A stretch of DNA of 64,000 nt from Intestinibacillus sp. Marseille-P6563 (GCF_900604335.1 NZ_UWOD01000002.1:868001-932000), one strand, 5' to 3'; counted from the stretch's first letter, positions 1 through 9,741 are shown. Made by a program: numbers and translations. Notes: a model not told the origin generated them from the letters alone.

Positions 1-1413
1 GCCGGAGAAACGACCGTCGGTGATGAGCGCTACCGTGGTGTCCAGTTTCATGCCAGCCAGCGCCGAAGTCGGATTGAGCATCTCACGCATGCCGGGGCCA
101 CCCTTCGGGCCTTCGTAGCGGATGATGACCACATCGCCAGCCACGATCTTGCCGTTGTAGATGGCGTCGATGGCATCCTCTTCGCAGTCAAAGACACGTG
201 CCGGACCTTCATGCACCATCATCTCGGGTGCAACCGCCGAACGCTTGACGACACAGCCGTCCTTGGCGATGTTGCCCCACAGAACCGCGATACCGCCGGT
301 CTGCGAATACGGATTTTCGATCGGACGAACGACTTCGGGGTTTTTATTCACGACGCCTTCGAGGTTTTCGCCGACGGTCTTGCCCGTGCAGGTGATGAGC
401 GACAGGTCGAGGAAATCACGCTTGGTCAGTTCCTTCATGATGGCCGGCACACCACCTGCGGCGTAAAGCTGTTCAATGTGGTGCGGGCCAGCGGGTGCCA
501 GATGGCAGATATTCGGCACCTGTGCGGACAGTTCGTTGAGCGTTTCCAGTTTCAGCGGAACGCCGGCTTCGTTGGCGATGGCCAACAGGTGCAGCACCGA
601 GTTGGTCGAGCAGCCGATGGCCATTTCGCAGCACAGCGCGTTGCGGAAGGCAGCCGGGGTCAGGATGTCGCGCGGCTTGATGTCCTTTTCAACCAGTTCC
701 ATGATCTGCATACCGGCATGCTTGGCCAGATGGATACGCGCCGCCGATACCGCCGGGGTGGTACCGTTGCCGGGCAGAGCCATGCCGATGGCTTCGGACA
801 GGCAGTTCATGGAGTTTGCGGTGTACATGCCTGCGCACGAGCCGCAGCCCGGGCAGGAATTGCATTCAGCTTCATAGAACGTCGCTTCGTCCATGATGCC
901 GGCCTTGTACGCACCAACTGCCTCGAAGGTCTTGGACAGCGAAACCTCTTCGCCGCCGAAGTGACCGGCCAACATCGGGCCGCCGGATACCAGGATAGCC
1001 GGGATATTCAGACGTGCGGCTGCCATGAGCATACCGGGCACGATCTTATCGCAGTTCGGAATCAGTACCAGGCCGTCGAGCTGATGGGCCTGTGCCAGCG
1101 TTTCCACGCTGTCAGCGATGAGCTCGCGGGAGGCGAGCGAATATTTCATACCAATGTGACCCATGGCGATGCCGTCGCATACGCCGATGGCCGGAACGAG
1201 CACCGGGGTACCGCCTGCCATGCGCACGCCCGCCTTAACGGCGTCGGCGATCTTATCCAGGTTGATGTGGCCGGGAATGATCTCGGAATAGGCCGATACC
1301 ACGCCGATGATCGGGCGGTTCATTTCCTCGTCGGTCAGGCCGCAGGCACGCAGCAGCGAACGGTTGGGCATACGTTCGGGACCTGCGGTGATGTTGTCGC
1401 TTCTTCTGGGCAT
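1..1413 (-). CDS. ilvD: Dihydroxy-acid dehydratase, C-terminus cut by window edge
   Basis: Catalyses the third common step of valine and isoleucine synthesis, dehydration of 2,3-dihydroxy acids to 2-keto acids, in the cytoplasm with an iron-sulfur cluster. The 471 visible residues start [20 protein letters not shown] and contain the IlvD/Edd hallmarks [31 protein letters not shown] and [12 protein letters not shown]. The family is usually about 555-570 residues, so roughly the last 85 lie off the window. The start is the ATG behind GGAGGAACCCACA. It is the last gene of the ilv group but is separated from the upstream small gene by an apparent terminator. Identification is secure; whether it has its own promoter is unknown. 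Confidence 0.97.
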   Translation of the reverse strand, partial: MPRRSDNITAGPERMPNRSLLRACGLTDEEMNRPIIGVVSAYSEIIPGHINLDKIADAVKAGVRMAGGTPVLVPAIGVCDGIAMGHIGMKYSLASRELIADSVETLAQAHQLDGLVLIPNCDKIVPGMLMAAARLNIPAILVSGGPMLAGHFGGEEVSLSKTFEAVGAYKAGIMDEATFYEAECNSCPGCGSCAGMYTANSMNCLSEAIGMALPGNGTTPAVSAARIHLAKHAGMQIMELVEKDIKPRDILTPAAFRNALCCEMAIGCSTNSVLHLLAIANEAGVPLKLETLNELSAQVPNICHLAPAGPHHIEQLYAAGGVPAIMKELTKRDFLDLSLITCTGKTVGENLEGVVNKNPEVVRPIENPYSQTGGIAVLWGNIAKDGCVVKRSAVAPEMMVHEGPARVFDCEEDAIDAIYNGKIVAGDVVIIRYEGPKGGPGMREMLNPTSALAGMKLDTTVALITDGRFSG

Positions 1414-1483
1414 TGTGGGTTCCTCCTCTATGATAAATCTTAAAGTTTCTGCTTTTTTCGGCCCACCCGCAACGGATGGGCTG

Positions 1484-1517
1484 AAAAAAACAGGGGAAGG
1501 CGTGCGCCCTCCCCCGC
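1484..1517 (-). terminator. Intrinsic terminator between the Cys-rich gene and ilvD
   Basis: Read on the minus strand, a GC-rich hairpin (GGGGAGGGCG / CGCCTTCCCC) is followed by TGTTTTTTTC, the form of a Rho-independent terminator. The U-tract is itself the 5' arm of a second hairpin, CAGCCCATCC/GGGTGGGCCG at about 1455-1489, just before ilvD. This arrangement may reduce, not abolish, ilvD transcription from the upstream promoter; that part is inference. Confidence 0.65.
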
Positions 1518-1527
1518 CTCATACGAT

Positions 1528-1725
1528 TTAGTTCTGCACCTTCAGGCCACGGTCAGCGCACAGCGCTTCCAGGCTGCGGTCCCACTTGGCTTCGCCTTCT
1601 TTGGTAAAGAAGCAGCCCGGGATGCCGCCCTCGTGGTCGCGGTGATGAGCCACGCATTCACAGCACTTGGCGTGACGCGGGCAATCCACCGTGCAGGGGC
1701 AATCGCTTACATTGGAACATGCCAT
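1528..1725 (-). CDS. Small Cys-rich protein of unknown function (resembles DUF6485)
   Basis: A 65-residue protein with nine cysteines, at positions 3, 9, 11, 15, 21, 22, 24, 38 and 56, plus His27, His28 and His31. The spacing suggests zinc or iron-sulfur binding. It resembles the short cytosolic proteins grouped as DUF6485, recalled from family knowledge and not verified here. It begins with ATG behind AAGAAGGT and lies 30 bases downstream of ilvC on the same strand, so it is probably cotranscribed with ilvBNC and ends at the terminator just after it. No signal peptide or membrane segment is visible. Its link to branched-chain synthesis rests on position only. Confidence 0.8.
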   Translation of the reverse strand: MACSNVSDCPCTVDCPRHAKCCECVAHHRDHEGGIPGCFFTKEGEAKWDRSLEALCADRGLKVQN

Positions 1726-1755
1726 ACGATATACCTTCTTGTTCTTCCAAAAAGA

Positions 1756-2763
<1,008 letters not shown>

Positions 2764-2805
2764 CTAAAGAAAGGTTTTATATAAAAAATTTTTATATAGC
2801 GAGTG

Positions 2806-3282
2806 TTATTTCATCATCGCGGTCACGCCCGAACGGCACATCTCGATGATCTCAAAGTTGGAGATGACATCCAGGAACGCGTCGATACGGCTGGGCACCT
2901 CGGTCAGTTCCACGATGATGGCGTTGTGGGTGGATTCGACGATGTTGGCATTATAGACCTCCGCCACCTCGCGGATGCTTTCCCGCGACGCCGCATTTTC
3001 GGCCAAAACCTTGACGAATACCAGCTCTTTGCAGTAGCTTTCGTCCTCCCAAAGCTGTTCGACCCAAATAGCTTCTTCCAGCTTGGATACCTGTTTGATG
3101 ATCTGTTCGAGCGTTGCCTCATCGCCCTGGACGATGATGGACATACGCGAAATGGTCGGGTCAGTGGTCGCCGATACGGTCAGCGAATCGATGTTGAAGC
3201 CGCGGCGGCCAAACAGGCTGGACACACGCGCCAGAACACCGGCGTTGTTCTTCACCATGACCGACAGGATATATTTCTGCAT
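2806..3282 (-). CDS. ilvN: Acetolactate synthase small (regulatory) subunit
   Basis: Regulatory subunit that binds IlvB and gives feedback inhibition by valine. The 158-residue product has an N-terminal ACT domain (ILSVMVKNNAGVLARVSSLF, then RRGFNIDSLTV) and the usual C-terminal ALS domain. I chose the ATG at 3282 (MQKYILSVMV) because AAGGAGG lies 8 bases upstream; a longer reading from 3303 would start before that site and has no ribosome binding site of its own. The gene begins 14 bases after the ilvB stop, so the two subunits are translated from the same message. Confidence 0.95.
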   Translation of the reverse strand: MQKYILSVMVKNNAGVLARVSSLFGRRGFNIDSLTVSATTDPTISRMSIIVQGDEATLEQIIKQVSKLEEAIWVEQLWEDESYCKELVFVKVLAENAASRESIREVAEVYNANIVESTHNAIIVELTEVPSRIDAFLDVISNFEIIEMCRSGVTAMMK

Positions 3283-3295
3283 TTGTCGCGCCTCC

Positions 3296-4960
3296 TTAAT
3301 CAATGACGATGTTGCGGACCGACTTGCCGGCCGGGATCATGGGCAGGACGCGCTCGTCGCAGTCCATCACGCAGTCGATCAGGGTCGGGCCCTGGTTGGT
3401 CAGTGCCTTGGCAAACGCCTGCTGGAATTCTTCCAGATTGGTGCAGCGCATGCCCTGACCGCCAAAGGCTTCGGCGAGCTTGACAAAATCGGTCTTGCGG
3501 TGCGGGTCGGTAGCCGAATACCGCTTGCCGTAGAACATGGTCTGCCACTGGCGAACCATGCCGAGCACCTGGTTGTTCATGACGACCGTGATGACAGGCA
3601 GGTCGTAGGAAACCGTGGTGCACATCTCCTGCAAATTCATGTGGAACGAGCCATCGCCCGTGATATGTACGACACGCTTGCCCGGGCAGGCGATCTGTGC
3701 GCCGATGGCGGCGCCATAGCCAAAGCCCATGGTGCCCAAGCCGCCCGAAGTGATGAACTGTCGGGTGTGGCTGCGGCGGCTGTACTGAGCTGCCCACATC
3801 TGGTGCTGGCCGACGTCGGTAACGATGATTGCATCGTCGCCCGCCAAATCGGCGATCGTGCCGATGACCTGGTGCGGCTTCAAGACGCTGGCGTCATCCT
3901 TGGCGCGGTAGTCCATGCGCTTTTTCCAGTCATCGATCTGCGCCAGCCATTCCTTGTGCTCGCGCGCTTCGACATACGGCAGCACGCCTTCCAGGAAGGT
4001 CTTGGCGTCTGCGACGATCGAGTCGTCGGTCGCCATGTTCTTATTGATTTCCGCCGCATCGATGTCGGCGTGGATGATTTTCGCATTGGGAGCAAAGGCG
4101 TTCGGGTCGGTCGCCACGCGGTCGGAGAAACGCGCGCCCAGCGCGATGACCAAATCGGCCTTATCGACGGCAAAGCCGCACGATACCTTGCCGTGCATGC
4201 CGATCATGCCCAGATTGAACGGGTCGTCGGCCGGCAGAACACCGATGGCCATGATGGTGCTGACCGCCGGGATGTTGGCCTTGTGCAGCAGTTCGCTCAG
4301 CTGCTTGCCGGCGTCTGCGGTGGCAACGCCGCCGCCAAAGTAAACAACCGGACGCTCAGCCGCGTTGATGGCCGCTGCAATGCGCTGGAAGTCGCTGTCC
4401 TGTACCTCGAAATGAACGCTGGTGTCCAGCGGCGCCTTGTTTTCAAACTCACACTCGGCCACCATGACATCCTTCGGGATATCGACCAAAACCGGACCCG
4501 GGCGGCCGGTCTGGGCAATGCGGAACGCGTCGCGCAGCACGTCGGCCAGTTCTTCGACCCGGCGAACAGTGAAATTATGCTTGGTGATCGGCATGGTGAT
4601 ACCGGCGATGTAGACCTCCTGGAAGGAGTCCTTGCCGATCAGCTTGGTGCCGACGTTGCCGGTGATGGCAACCATGGGGATGGAATCCATATAGGCCGTT
4701 GCGATGCCGGTGACCAGGTTGGTCGCACCCGGACCGCTCGTTGCCAGACAAACACCGGTCTTGCCGGTGGCGCGGGCATAACCGTCGGCCGCATGGGCGG
4801 CGCCCTGTTCGTGCGCGGTCAGAATATGGCGCACGCGGTCGCTGTTTTTATACAGCGCATCGTAGATATCCAGCACCGCGCCGCCGGGATATCCGAAAAT
4901 AGTATCGACGCCCTGCTCAACCAGGACTTCGACAAAGATCTGCGAGCCATTGATTTTCAT
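3296..4960 (-). CDS. ilvB: Acetolactate synthase large (catalytic) subunit
   Basis: Thiamine-diphosphate enzyme condensing two pyruvates, or pyruvate with 2-oxobutyrate, to start valine/leucine/isoleucine synthesis. The 554 residues show the TPP Glu motif in TAHEQGAAHAADGYARATG and the Mg/TPP motif GDGSFHMNLQEM ending in VVMNN. The start MKINGSQIFVEVL at 4960 is preceded by TGAGGGTAGAACA; the open frame runs further upstream only because it reads through the T-box leader. First structural gene of the operon, under T-box control. Confidence 0.97.
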   Translation of the reverse strand: MKINGSQIFVEVLVEQGVDTIFGYPGGAVLDIYDALYKNSDRVRHILTAHEQGAAHAADGYARATGKTGVCLATSGPGATNLVTGIATAYMDSIPMVAITGNVGTKLIGKDSFQEVYIAGITMPITKHNFTVRRVEELADVLRDAFRIAQTGRPGPVLVDIPKDVMVAECEFENKAPLDTSVHFEVQDSDFQRIAAAINAAERPVVYFGGGVATADAGKQLSELLHKANIPAVSTIMAIGVLPADDPFNLGMIGMHGKVSCGFAVDKADLVIALGARFSDRVATDPNAFAPNAKIIHADIDAAEINKNMATDDSIVADAKTFLEGVLPYVEAREHKEWLAQIDDWKKRMDYRAKDDASVLKPHQVIGTIADLAGDDAIIVTDVGQHQMWAAQYSRRSHTRQFITSGGLGTMGFGYGAAIGAQIACPGKRVVHITGDGSFHMNLQEMCTTVSYDLPVITVVMNNQVLGMVRQWQTMFYGKRYSATDPHRKTDFVKLAEAFGGQGMRCTNLEEFQQAFAKALTNQGPTLIDCVMDCDERVLPMIPAGKSVRNIVID

Positions 4961-5000
4961 TGTTCTACCCTCATTCCGTTGAAACATATCGGCGCCACAA

Positions 5001-5292
5001 AAAAGAAAAAGCCCTTGCCTCTTCATTAAGAGACAAAGACTTGCGCTCTGCGGTACCACTCTTATTGCCGCGCCGGGCGCGGCCCCTTTGCCGGCATCCG
5101 AAAACCGAATACCGAACCGTATAACGGCGGTCAGCCGTCCACGCCTACTACGGGCTTTCCCCTTTTCGACGCAGCCGCTCACGGGCGACTTTCATACGCT
5201 CCACCCCGCCGTCTCGCACCAAACCGACGGCTCTCTGTGCGGGTTTTCGGAGGTATTACTTCCCCGGTCATCGCATTTACCTTCTGTAATTG
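5001..5292 (-). promoter_or_regulatory. T-box leader (tRNA-sensing riboswitch) of the ilv operon
   Basis: The minus strand carries the conserved T-box AATAAGAGTGGTACCGCAG at about 5048-5066, able to form the antiterminator. It is followed by a competing terminator at 5003-5040, with CUUUGUCUCUU pairing AAGAGGCAAGG and then a U-run. Upstream is a Stem I with an AGTA motif on the 5' side, the distal-loop element AGAGAGCCGTCGG, and GAA on the 3' side. After GAA the bases A-GTC-G place a probable GUC (valine) specifier at 5187-5189. Uncharged tRNA would let transcription into ilvBNC continue. T-box identity is firm; the specifier codon is inferred. Confidence 0.92.
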
Positions 5293-5298
5293 TTTTTC

Positions 5299-5327
5299 AT
5301 TATAAGCACACCGCTTCCAAATGTCAA
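5299..5327 (-). promoter_or_regulatory. Consensus promoter of the ilv T-box operon
   Basis: On the minus strand, TTGACA and TATAAT are separated by exactly 17 bases, a full match to the vegetative sigma-70/sigma-A consensus. Transcription would start near 5292, immediately upstream of T-box Stem I. Confidence 0.88.
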
Positions 5328-5430
5328 CCGTTTCTTTCACTTTTTCGTAATACTCTGGAAAAGAGCGTGTATAAATTGCCGTTTTCCGGTCATTCTAACC
5401 AATATCCGTATCGATTGGGAGCGTTTTTTT

Positions 5431-6105
5431 ATGGCTATTTCTTTTCTCCGCACACTCATCCTCTATGCCACCATCATCATCGCGCTGCGGCTGATGGGCA
5501 AGCGGCAGGTGGGCGAACTGGAACCGTCCGAACTGGTGGTGACCATCCTCATCTCCGAACTGGCGGCCATCCCCATGCAGGATGTGACCGTATCGCTGTT
5601 TGCAGGCGTCATCCCCATCCTGACGCTGATCTCGCTGGAAATCCTCATTTCCTTCCTGTGCCTGAAAAACCGCCGCTTGCGGCGGGTATTCAACGGCCGC
5701 GCGGCGGTCATCATCCAAAACGGCAAATTAAACCGCAAAAAAATGGCCGACCTGCGCCTGACGACCGACGAAGTGATGGAGGCGCTTCGGCAAAAGAACA
5801 TCGCCTCCCCGGCCGAGGTCAAATGCGCGGTCATCGAGCCGAGCGGCCAGCTGTCCTATGTGCTCTACCCCAAGAGCCAGCCGGTCACGGCTTCCATGCT
5901 CGATTTGGACCCGCCGCAGCAGGGCCTGCCGCTCATCGTCGTATCGGATGGCAAACCCATTCTGGGCAATCTCCGGCAGCTCGGTCTGGAGATCAGCGAC
6001 ATCGAAAAACGCATCCGCAAAGCGCGCATCCCGTCTTTGTCCGAGGTCTTCCTCATGACGCTGGACGACTGCGGCAATGAATTCATCCAGCGCAAGGAGG
6101 TCTAA
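5431..6105 (+). CDS. DUF421 (YetF-type) membrane protein
   Basis: A 224-residue protein of the YetF/DUF421 family. The N-terminal half has membrane segments (residues about 5-25, 40-60 and 60-80) and the family motif ALRLMGKRQVGELEPSELVV. The C-terminal half is a soluble domain (GRAAVIIQNGKLN, then MADLRLTTDEVMEALRQ). B. subtilis relatives are spore or envelope membrane proteins of poorly known function. The ATG at 5431 is preceded by TTGGGAG; the open frame upstream lacks a site. It is followed 4 bases later by a DUF4363 gene, a pairing seen in other clostridia. The promoter was not located with confidence in 5328-5430. Confidence 0.9.
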   Translation: MAISFLRTLILYATIIIALRLMGKRQVGELEPSELVVTILISELAAIPMQDVTVSLFAGVIPILTLISLEILISFLCLKNRRLRRVFNGRAAVIIQNGKLNRKKMADLRLTTDEVMEALRQKNIASPAEVKCAVIEPSGQLSYVLYPKSQPVTASMLDLDPPQQGLPLIVVSDGKPILGNLRQLGLEISDIEKRIRKARIPSLSEVFLMTLDDCGNEFIQRKEV

Positions 6106-6109
6106 CACG

Positions 6110-6490
6110 ATGAAACGGGTCATCACTGCCGTTATTTTGCTGCTTTTGGTCGTAGCCGCCTGTTTCGGCTCGTACCGCTATATCACAAACTCCACCACCG
6201 CGGTGCGTGACGCGCTGACGGTCACCCAGCAAAGCGTGGAAGCCGGGGACTTCACAGCCGCACGGGCCGATATGGAGCGCAGCTATGCGCTGTGGCGCGA
6301 GCATTACAACCGCTTGAGCACACTCGTGCGCCACAATGAGATCGACGACACCGAGCGTTTGTTCCAGCGCGCCCGGCAGGCGCTGGACAACCACGATGCC
6401 AATGAATCGCTGCTGCAACTGCGCGATCTGCGCGCCCTGCTCGCTCATTTGCCCGAGATGGAGCGGCCAATCTATTCCAACCTGATTTAA
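6110..6490 (+). CDS. DUF4363-type membrane-anchored protein
   Basis: A 126-residue protein with one N-terminal hydrophobic segment (residues about 4-22) followed by a helical extracytoplasmic domain (VRDALTVTQQSVEAGDFTAA, later LLQLRDLRALLAHLPEME). This matches the DUF4363 pattern of a signal-anchored helical protein partnered with DUF421. The start ATG at 6110 follows AAGGAGGTCTAACACG, whose ribosome binding site lies inside the end of the DUF421 gene, so the two are almost certainly coupled. It ends in a 4-base convergent overlap with the next gene on the other strand. Function unknown. Confidence 0.85.
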   Translation: MKRVITAVILLLLVVAACFGSYRYITNSTTAVRDALTVTQQSVEAGDFTAARADMERSYALWREHYNRLSTLVRHNEIDDTERLFQRARQALDNHDANESLLQLRDLRALLAHLPEMERPIYSNLI

Positions 6491-7161
6491 GCGGTCTTTT
6501 CGCGGAACATGAGCCCAAACGCCAACGCGAGGAGCGCGCAGCACAGAAGCACCGCCCGGTCGCCCCACAGGTGGACGCATCCGACGCCCAGGGCGGCCCC
6601 CGCGATAAAATACACAATAATCACCGCATACCGCCCGGCCTTGCGCCGGGCTTCGTCATCTCCATCGGTGCGCCAGCGCACGAACTGCTCGGTGGCCGAG
6701 CGCAGGTTGCCGGTGCACATGGTAGTCGCAAAGGCGCTGCCGCGCATCTTGCGGAACGACTCGACCTGCAACGCGCAGATAAACGATACCAGCGTATTGG
6801 CCGCCATGTTGGCCGACTGAGGCAGAAAACCGACCAGCACCACCAGAAGCAGCTCGGCCAAAATGACGATCTGCCGCCAGTGTACGCCGATGGGGCGGGT
6901 CTTAAAATTCAGTTTCACCCATTCGGCGGCCGCGACCCCCAGGGCAAACGCCAAAATAGGCAGCACGTAGTGCATGGCATGCGCCCATTGTCCGGTCGCC
7001 AAATCGGTGCCCAGCAGCACCATATTGCCGGTCTGGGCGTTGGCGAATACCCCGCCCCGGCACAAATAGGTATAGGCATCAAAAAAACCGCCCGTCACGG
7101 CCAGCACCGCCCCCAGGCGCACCGACTCGGACATCTGGGCGGGTTCGTGCAGCGTTCTCAT
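6487..7161 (-). CDS. DUF1275 (YoaK-type) membrane protein
   Basis: A 224-residue polytopic membrane protein. The motif VTGGFFDAYTYLCRGGVFANAQTGNMVLLG near residues 23-52 is characteristic of DUF1275/YoaK, a family with about six membrane segments and no firmly assigned substrate. The ATG at 7161 is preceded by AAGGAGGGATTCTC. Its stop overlaps that of the convergent DUF4363 gene by 4 bases with no terminator between them. It is probably monocistronic. Family assignment is good; physiological role is unknown. Confidence 0.9.
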   Translation of the reverse strand: MRTLHEPAQMSESVRLGAVLAVTGGFFDAYTYLCRGGVFANAQTGNMVLLGTDLATGQWAHAMHYVLPILAFALGVAAAEWVKLNFKTRPIGVHWRQIVILAELLLVVLVGFLPQSANMAANTLVSFICALQVESFRKMRGSAFATTMCTGNLRSATEQFVRWRTDGDDEARRKAGRYAVIIVYFIAGAALGVGCVHLWGDRAVLLCCALLALAFGLMFREKTA

Positions 7162-7218
7162 GAGAATCCCTCCTTATCCGTTTTTTAGGATACCACAGCC
7201 GTCCGGTGGTGTAAAGCG

Positions 7219-7247
7219 AAAGCCCTCCCGGAAAAGGAGGGCTTTTG
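7219..7247 (-). terminator. Rho-independent terminator after the DHHW gene
   Basis: AAAGCCCTCC and GGAGGGCTTT form a 10-pair stem around a CGGAAAA loop, directly beyond the stop of the DHHW gene. The A/T ends give U-runs in both directions, but it chiefly serves the minus-strand gene. Confidence 0.8.
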
Positions 7248-7248
7248 T

Positions 7249-8361
7249 TTACTTGCACACCAGCTGCAAATCGGTGTCGGTCAGGAAATTTTTCAGCGAA
7301 AACAGCAGCACGACCTGGTCGATGTCGTTTTGCTGCACATAGCTTGTAAGCGGCTGCTTGAAATACCGCGCGTCAAACAGATGAATTTCTGAAAACGAGT
7401 CCAGCAGGAAGGGCGCCAGACTGTCCGCATACGAGTCGCGCACGAGCAGCAGCTTGCCGCCCGGGTTCCCGGTACGTAGGATGCAAAGCGGCTGATTGCC
7501 GCCCAGGAACAGCGAATACTTGTCCTTCTTCTCGAGGTAGGACAAATCGTAGAGCGTACCTTCTTCGGGCGCGCCCGTCCGCCACGATTCGACCTGCGCC
7601 TTGCCCTGCGGGACATATAAGTCAATCGCGTCCGGCTGCACGGTACGCACGCCCGACGAGGAAAAGAGCGTGCCGTTGAAGTCCTCGGTCACCCGCTCGG
7701 GCGTGAGGTCCGCGAGGTCCTTGCCCTCCAGCCCTAAGGACGAAAGCAGCGCTTCGGCGCCATAATATGCGCCCAGGCTGGTCCAGTGGTGGTCGGTGCG
7801 GTAGAAGATATATTCGTCCTTATGCGCGCTCAAAGCGCTTGCCAAATCGACCGTCTGCACACCGCAGGCGTCATAAATGCGGGACAGCAGGGCGTCCTGA
7901 TCGGCCGAGGGCGCGCCCTTGGGCAGGGTGTCGGCATAGACCGAAGCAGCCGTGGGGGCGAGCGCCAGCGTGACCGGTACCTCGAGCCCCTGCCCCAGGT
8001 TTTGCACTGCCTGAATATTGGCGGCAAGGCGTTCCTCCTCGGGTTCGTCGATGCGCTCGATCAGGCGGCCATCCGCCAGATACACGCCGTTGAACTCGTG
8101 CCGACCTACCAGCGTTTCCATGGCCGTCTTGGCGGCCACACTTGCATCGCGCAGCACGAACTGGTCGGCCAGATGTGTTTCGGTTTGGTCGGCATAGGTG
8201 CCGTCAAACAGGGCGCTCAGCGAAAACTGCGGGGTCTGCTCCAGGGTGCGGTTTTCCATCTCGGAAAACTCCTTATCGGGCAGCAGCAGGCCGCACAGGG
8301 CGAACACCCCCAAAAAGCCGCCAAACAGCAGCGTATTGACTTTTTCGGAAAGGTTTTTCAT
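7249..8361 (-). CDS. DHHW family extracytoplasmic protein (AlgJ/AlgX-like)
   Basis: A 370-residue protein with an N-terminal membrane anchor (residues about 8-28) and an extracytoplasmic SGNH-like domain. The defining DHHW motif is at residues 190-193 (YRTDHHWTSLGAYY), and the probable catalytic serine is in RDSYADS at 308-314. Relatives such as AlgJ/AlgX and DltD-like proteins transfer acyl groups to exported polymers, taking them from an MBOAT partner. The gene lies 15 bases after an MBOAT gene, which supports a two-component O-acetylation or acylation unit. The acceptor polymer is not evident from the sequence. Confidence 0.88.
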   Translation of the reverse strand: MKNLSEKVNTLLFGGFLGVFALCGLLLPDKEFSEMENRTLEQTPQFSLSALFDGTYADQTETHLADQFVLRDASVAAKTAMETLVGRHEFNGVYLADGRLIERIDEPEEERLAANIQAVQNLGQGLEVPVTLALAPTAASVYADTLPKGAPSADQDALLSRIYDACGVQTVDLASALSAHKDEYIFYRTDHHWTSLGAYYGAEALLSSLGLEGKDLADLTPERVTEDFNGTLFSSSGVRTVQPDAIDLYVPQGKAQVESWRTGAPEEGTLYDLSYLEKKDKYSLFLGGNQPLCILRTGNPGGKLLLVRDSYADSLAPFLLDSFSEIHLFDARYFKQPLTSYVQQNDIDQVVLLFSLKNFLTDTDLQLVCK

Positions 8362-8376
8362 GGTCTGCCCCCTTTC

Positions 8377-9741
8377 TTAAAAGCGGAAATACAAAAACGG
8401 ATTGTAGCTGTCCGATACCAGGAAAGCGGTCGATGCCGCCAGTCCAAGTACCATCAGCACGCTGCCGCAGGCACCGCGCGCCCGTTCGGGCAGGCGACCA
8501 AACAGCCGCGCCGGCAGCGGCGTCGCCGCCACTGCCAGAATGAGCAGCGTTGGCAGGAAGCTAAACAGATAATAACCGGTTTCGGCGCTCCACAGCGGCG
8601 CGCCGCCGAACATCTTCGCGACATACTCCCAGAAGCTGCCGGGGTTTGCAAAGATGGCCATGGACACCACGACCAGCACGAGCGTATACAGGTGCTGCAC
8701 CGCCCGCGGCGCGCGGGCAATCAAGTCGCCCAGCCACTTCTTTTCCAGCACCAGCACGATGCCGAAATACACGCCCCAGGCCAGGAAGTTCCAGTCGGCC
8801 CCGTGCCACAGGCCGGTCAGCGCCCAGACAGCGAAAATGTTGCAGTACTGCCGCAGCGCAGGCACCCGGTTGCCGCCCAGCGGGATGTAGACATATTCGC
8901 GGAACCAGCTGCCCAGCGTCATGTGCCAGCGCCGCCAGAAGTCGGTCACCGACCGGGCGATATACGGATGGCGGAAGTTCTCCGGGAAGTGGAAGCCCAG
9001 CATCCGTCCCAGACCGCAAGCCATATCCGAATAGCCGGAAAAGTCAAAGTAGATCTGGAACGAAAAGGCCACCGCGCCCATCCAGGCGCCTGCCACCGTC
9101 AAATCCGGGCTGGCTTGCAGGGTCTCCCACAACTTGCCGATGTTGTTGGCCAGCAGCACCTTTTTGCTCAGGCCTACCGTAAACAGCAGCGCGCCTTCGC
9201 TGAAGTCGCGCACCCGCGGATGGACGCCATCGGTCAGTTCGCGCGCGATCTCGCGGTAACGGACAATCGGCCCGGCGATGAGCTGCGGAAACAATGTCAC
9301 GAATACGCCGAACTTGAGAAGGCTCTTCTGGCGCTCGGCTTCGCCGCGATAAACGTCGATCGAATAGGACATGGTCTGGAAGGTGTAGAAGGAAATGCCC
9401 AGCGGCAGCGGCACGCCGAGCACCGGCAGGCCAAGCTGCGCGGCAAAAAAGTCCCAATACTTGAAGAAAAACAGCAGCGCTAAGTTAAACACCACCGACG
9501 AGGCCACAAAGCATCGGGCCAGCCGGTCATTGGCACGGTATTTGTCGATGAGCGCGCCGTGGATATAGTCGATGAGGATGGATGCGAACATGATGACGAT
9601 ATATTTCGGTTCGCCCCAGCCATAGAAAATCAGGTTTGCCACCAAAAGCAGCAGATTGCGCGCGCGCAGCGGGCACAGGCAATACAGCGCCAGCGTCACG
9701 GGCAGATAGGCAAACAGAAAGGTCATGCTGCTGAAGACCAT
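8377..9741 (-). CDS. MBOAT family membrane O-acyltransferase (AlgI/DltB-like)
   Basis: A 454-residue polytopic membrane protein with the AlgI/DltB-type MBOAT signature. Invariant features are FDFSGYSDMACGLGRMLGF (about 233-251), FWRRWHMTLGSWFREYVYIP (about 268-287) and the catalytic His313 in TGLWHGADWNFLAWG. Such proteins pass an acyl group across the membrane for modification of a cell-surface polymer. The ATG at 9741 follows AAAGGGGGAATCC. It is immediately followed by a DHHW acceptor protein, and a DUF4358 lipoprotein gene precedes it on the same strand. No dltA/dltC genes are present nearby, so teichoic acid D-alanylation is less likely than O-acetylation. Confidence 0.93.
   Translation of the reverse strand: MVFSSMTFLFAYLPVTLALYCLCPLRARNLLLLVANLIFYGWGEPKYIVIMFASILIDYIHGALIDKYRANDRLARCFVASSVVFNLALLFFFKYWDFFAAQLGLPVLGVPLPLGISFYTFQTMSYSIDVYRGEAERQKSLLKFGVFVTLFPQLIAGPIVRYREIARELTDGVHPRVRDFSEGALLFTVGLSKKVLLANNIGKLWETLQASPDLTVAGAWMGAVAFSFQIYFDFSGYSDMACGLGRMLGFHFPENFRHPYIARSVTDFWRRWHMTLGSWFREYVYIPLGGNRVPALRQYCNIFAVWALTGLWHGADWNFLAWGVYFGIVLVLEKKWLGDLIARAPRAVQHLYTLVLVVVSMAIFANPGSFWEYVAKMFGGAPLWSAETGYYLFSFLPTLLILAVAATPLPARLFGRLPERARGACGSVLMVLGLAASTAFLVSDSYNPFLYFRF

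Noticed and set aside
211-1443. 410-codon plus-strand frame opposite ilvD
   Set aside because: Antisense shadow: the minus strand is a convincing ilvD, and the translated frame shows no family motif. High GC keeps stops rare.
3083-5029. 648-codon plus-strand frame opposite ilvB
   Set aside because: Antisense shadow of ilvB, ilvN and the T-box leader; low-complexity translation with no recognisable domain.
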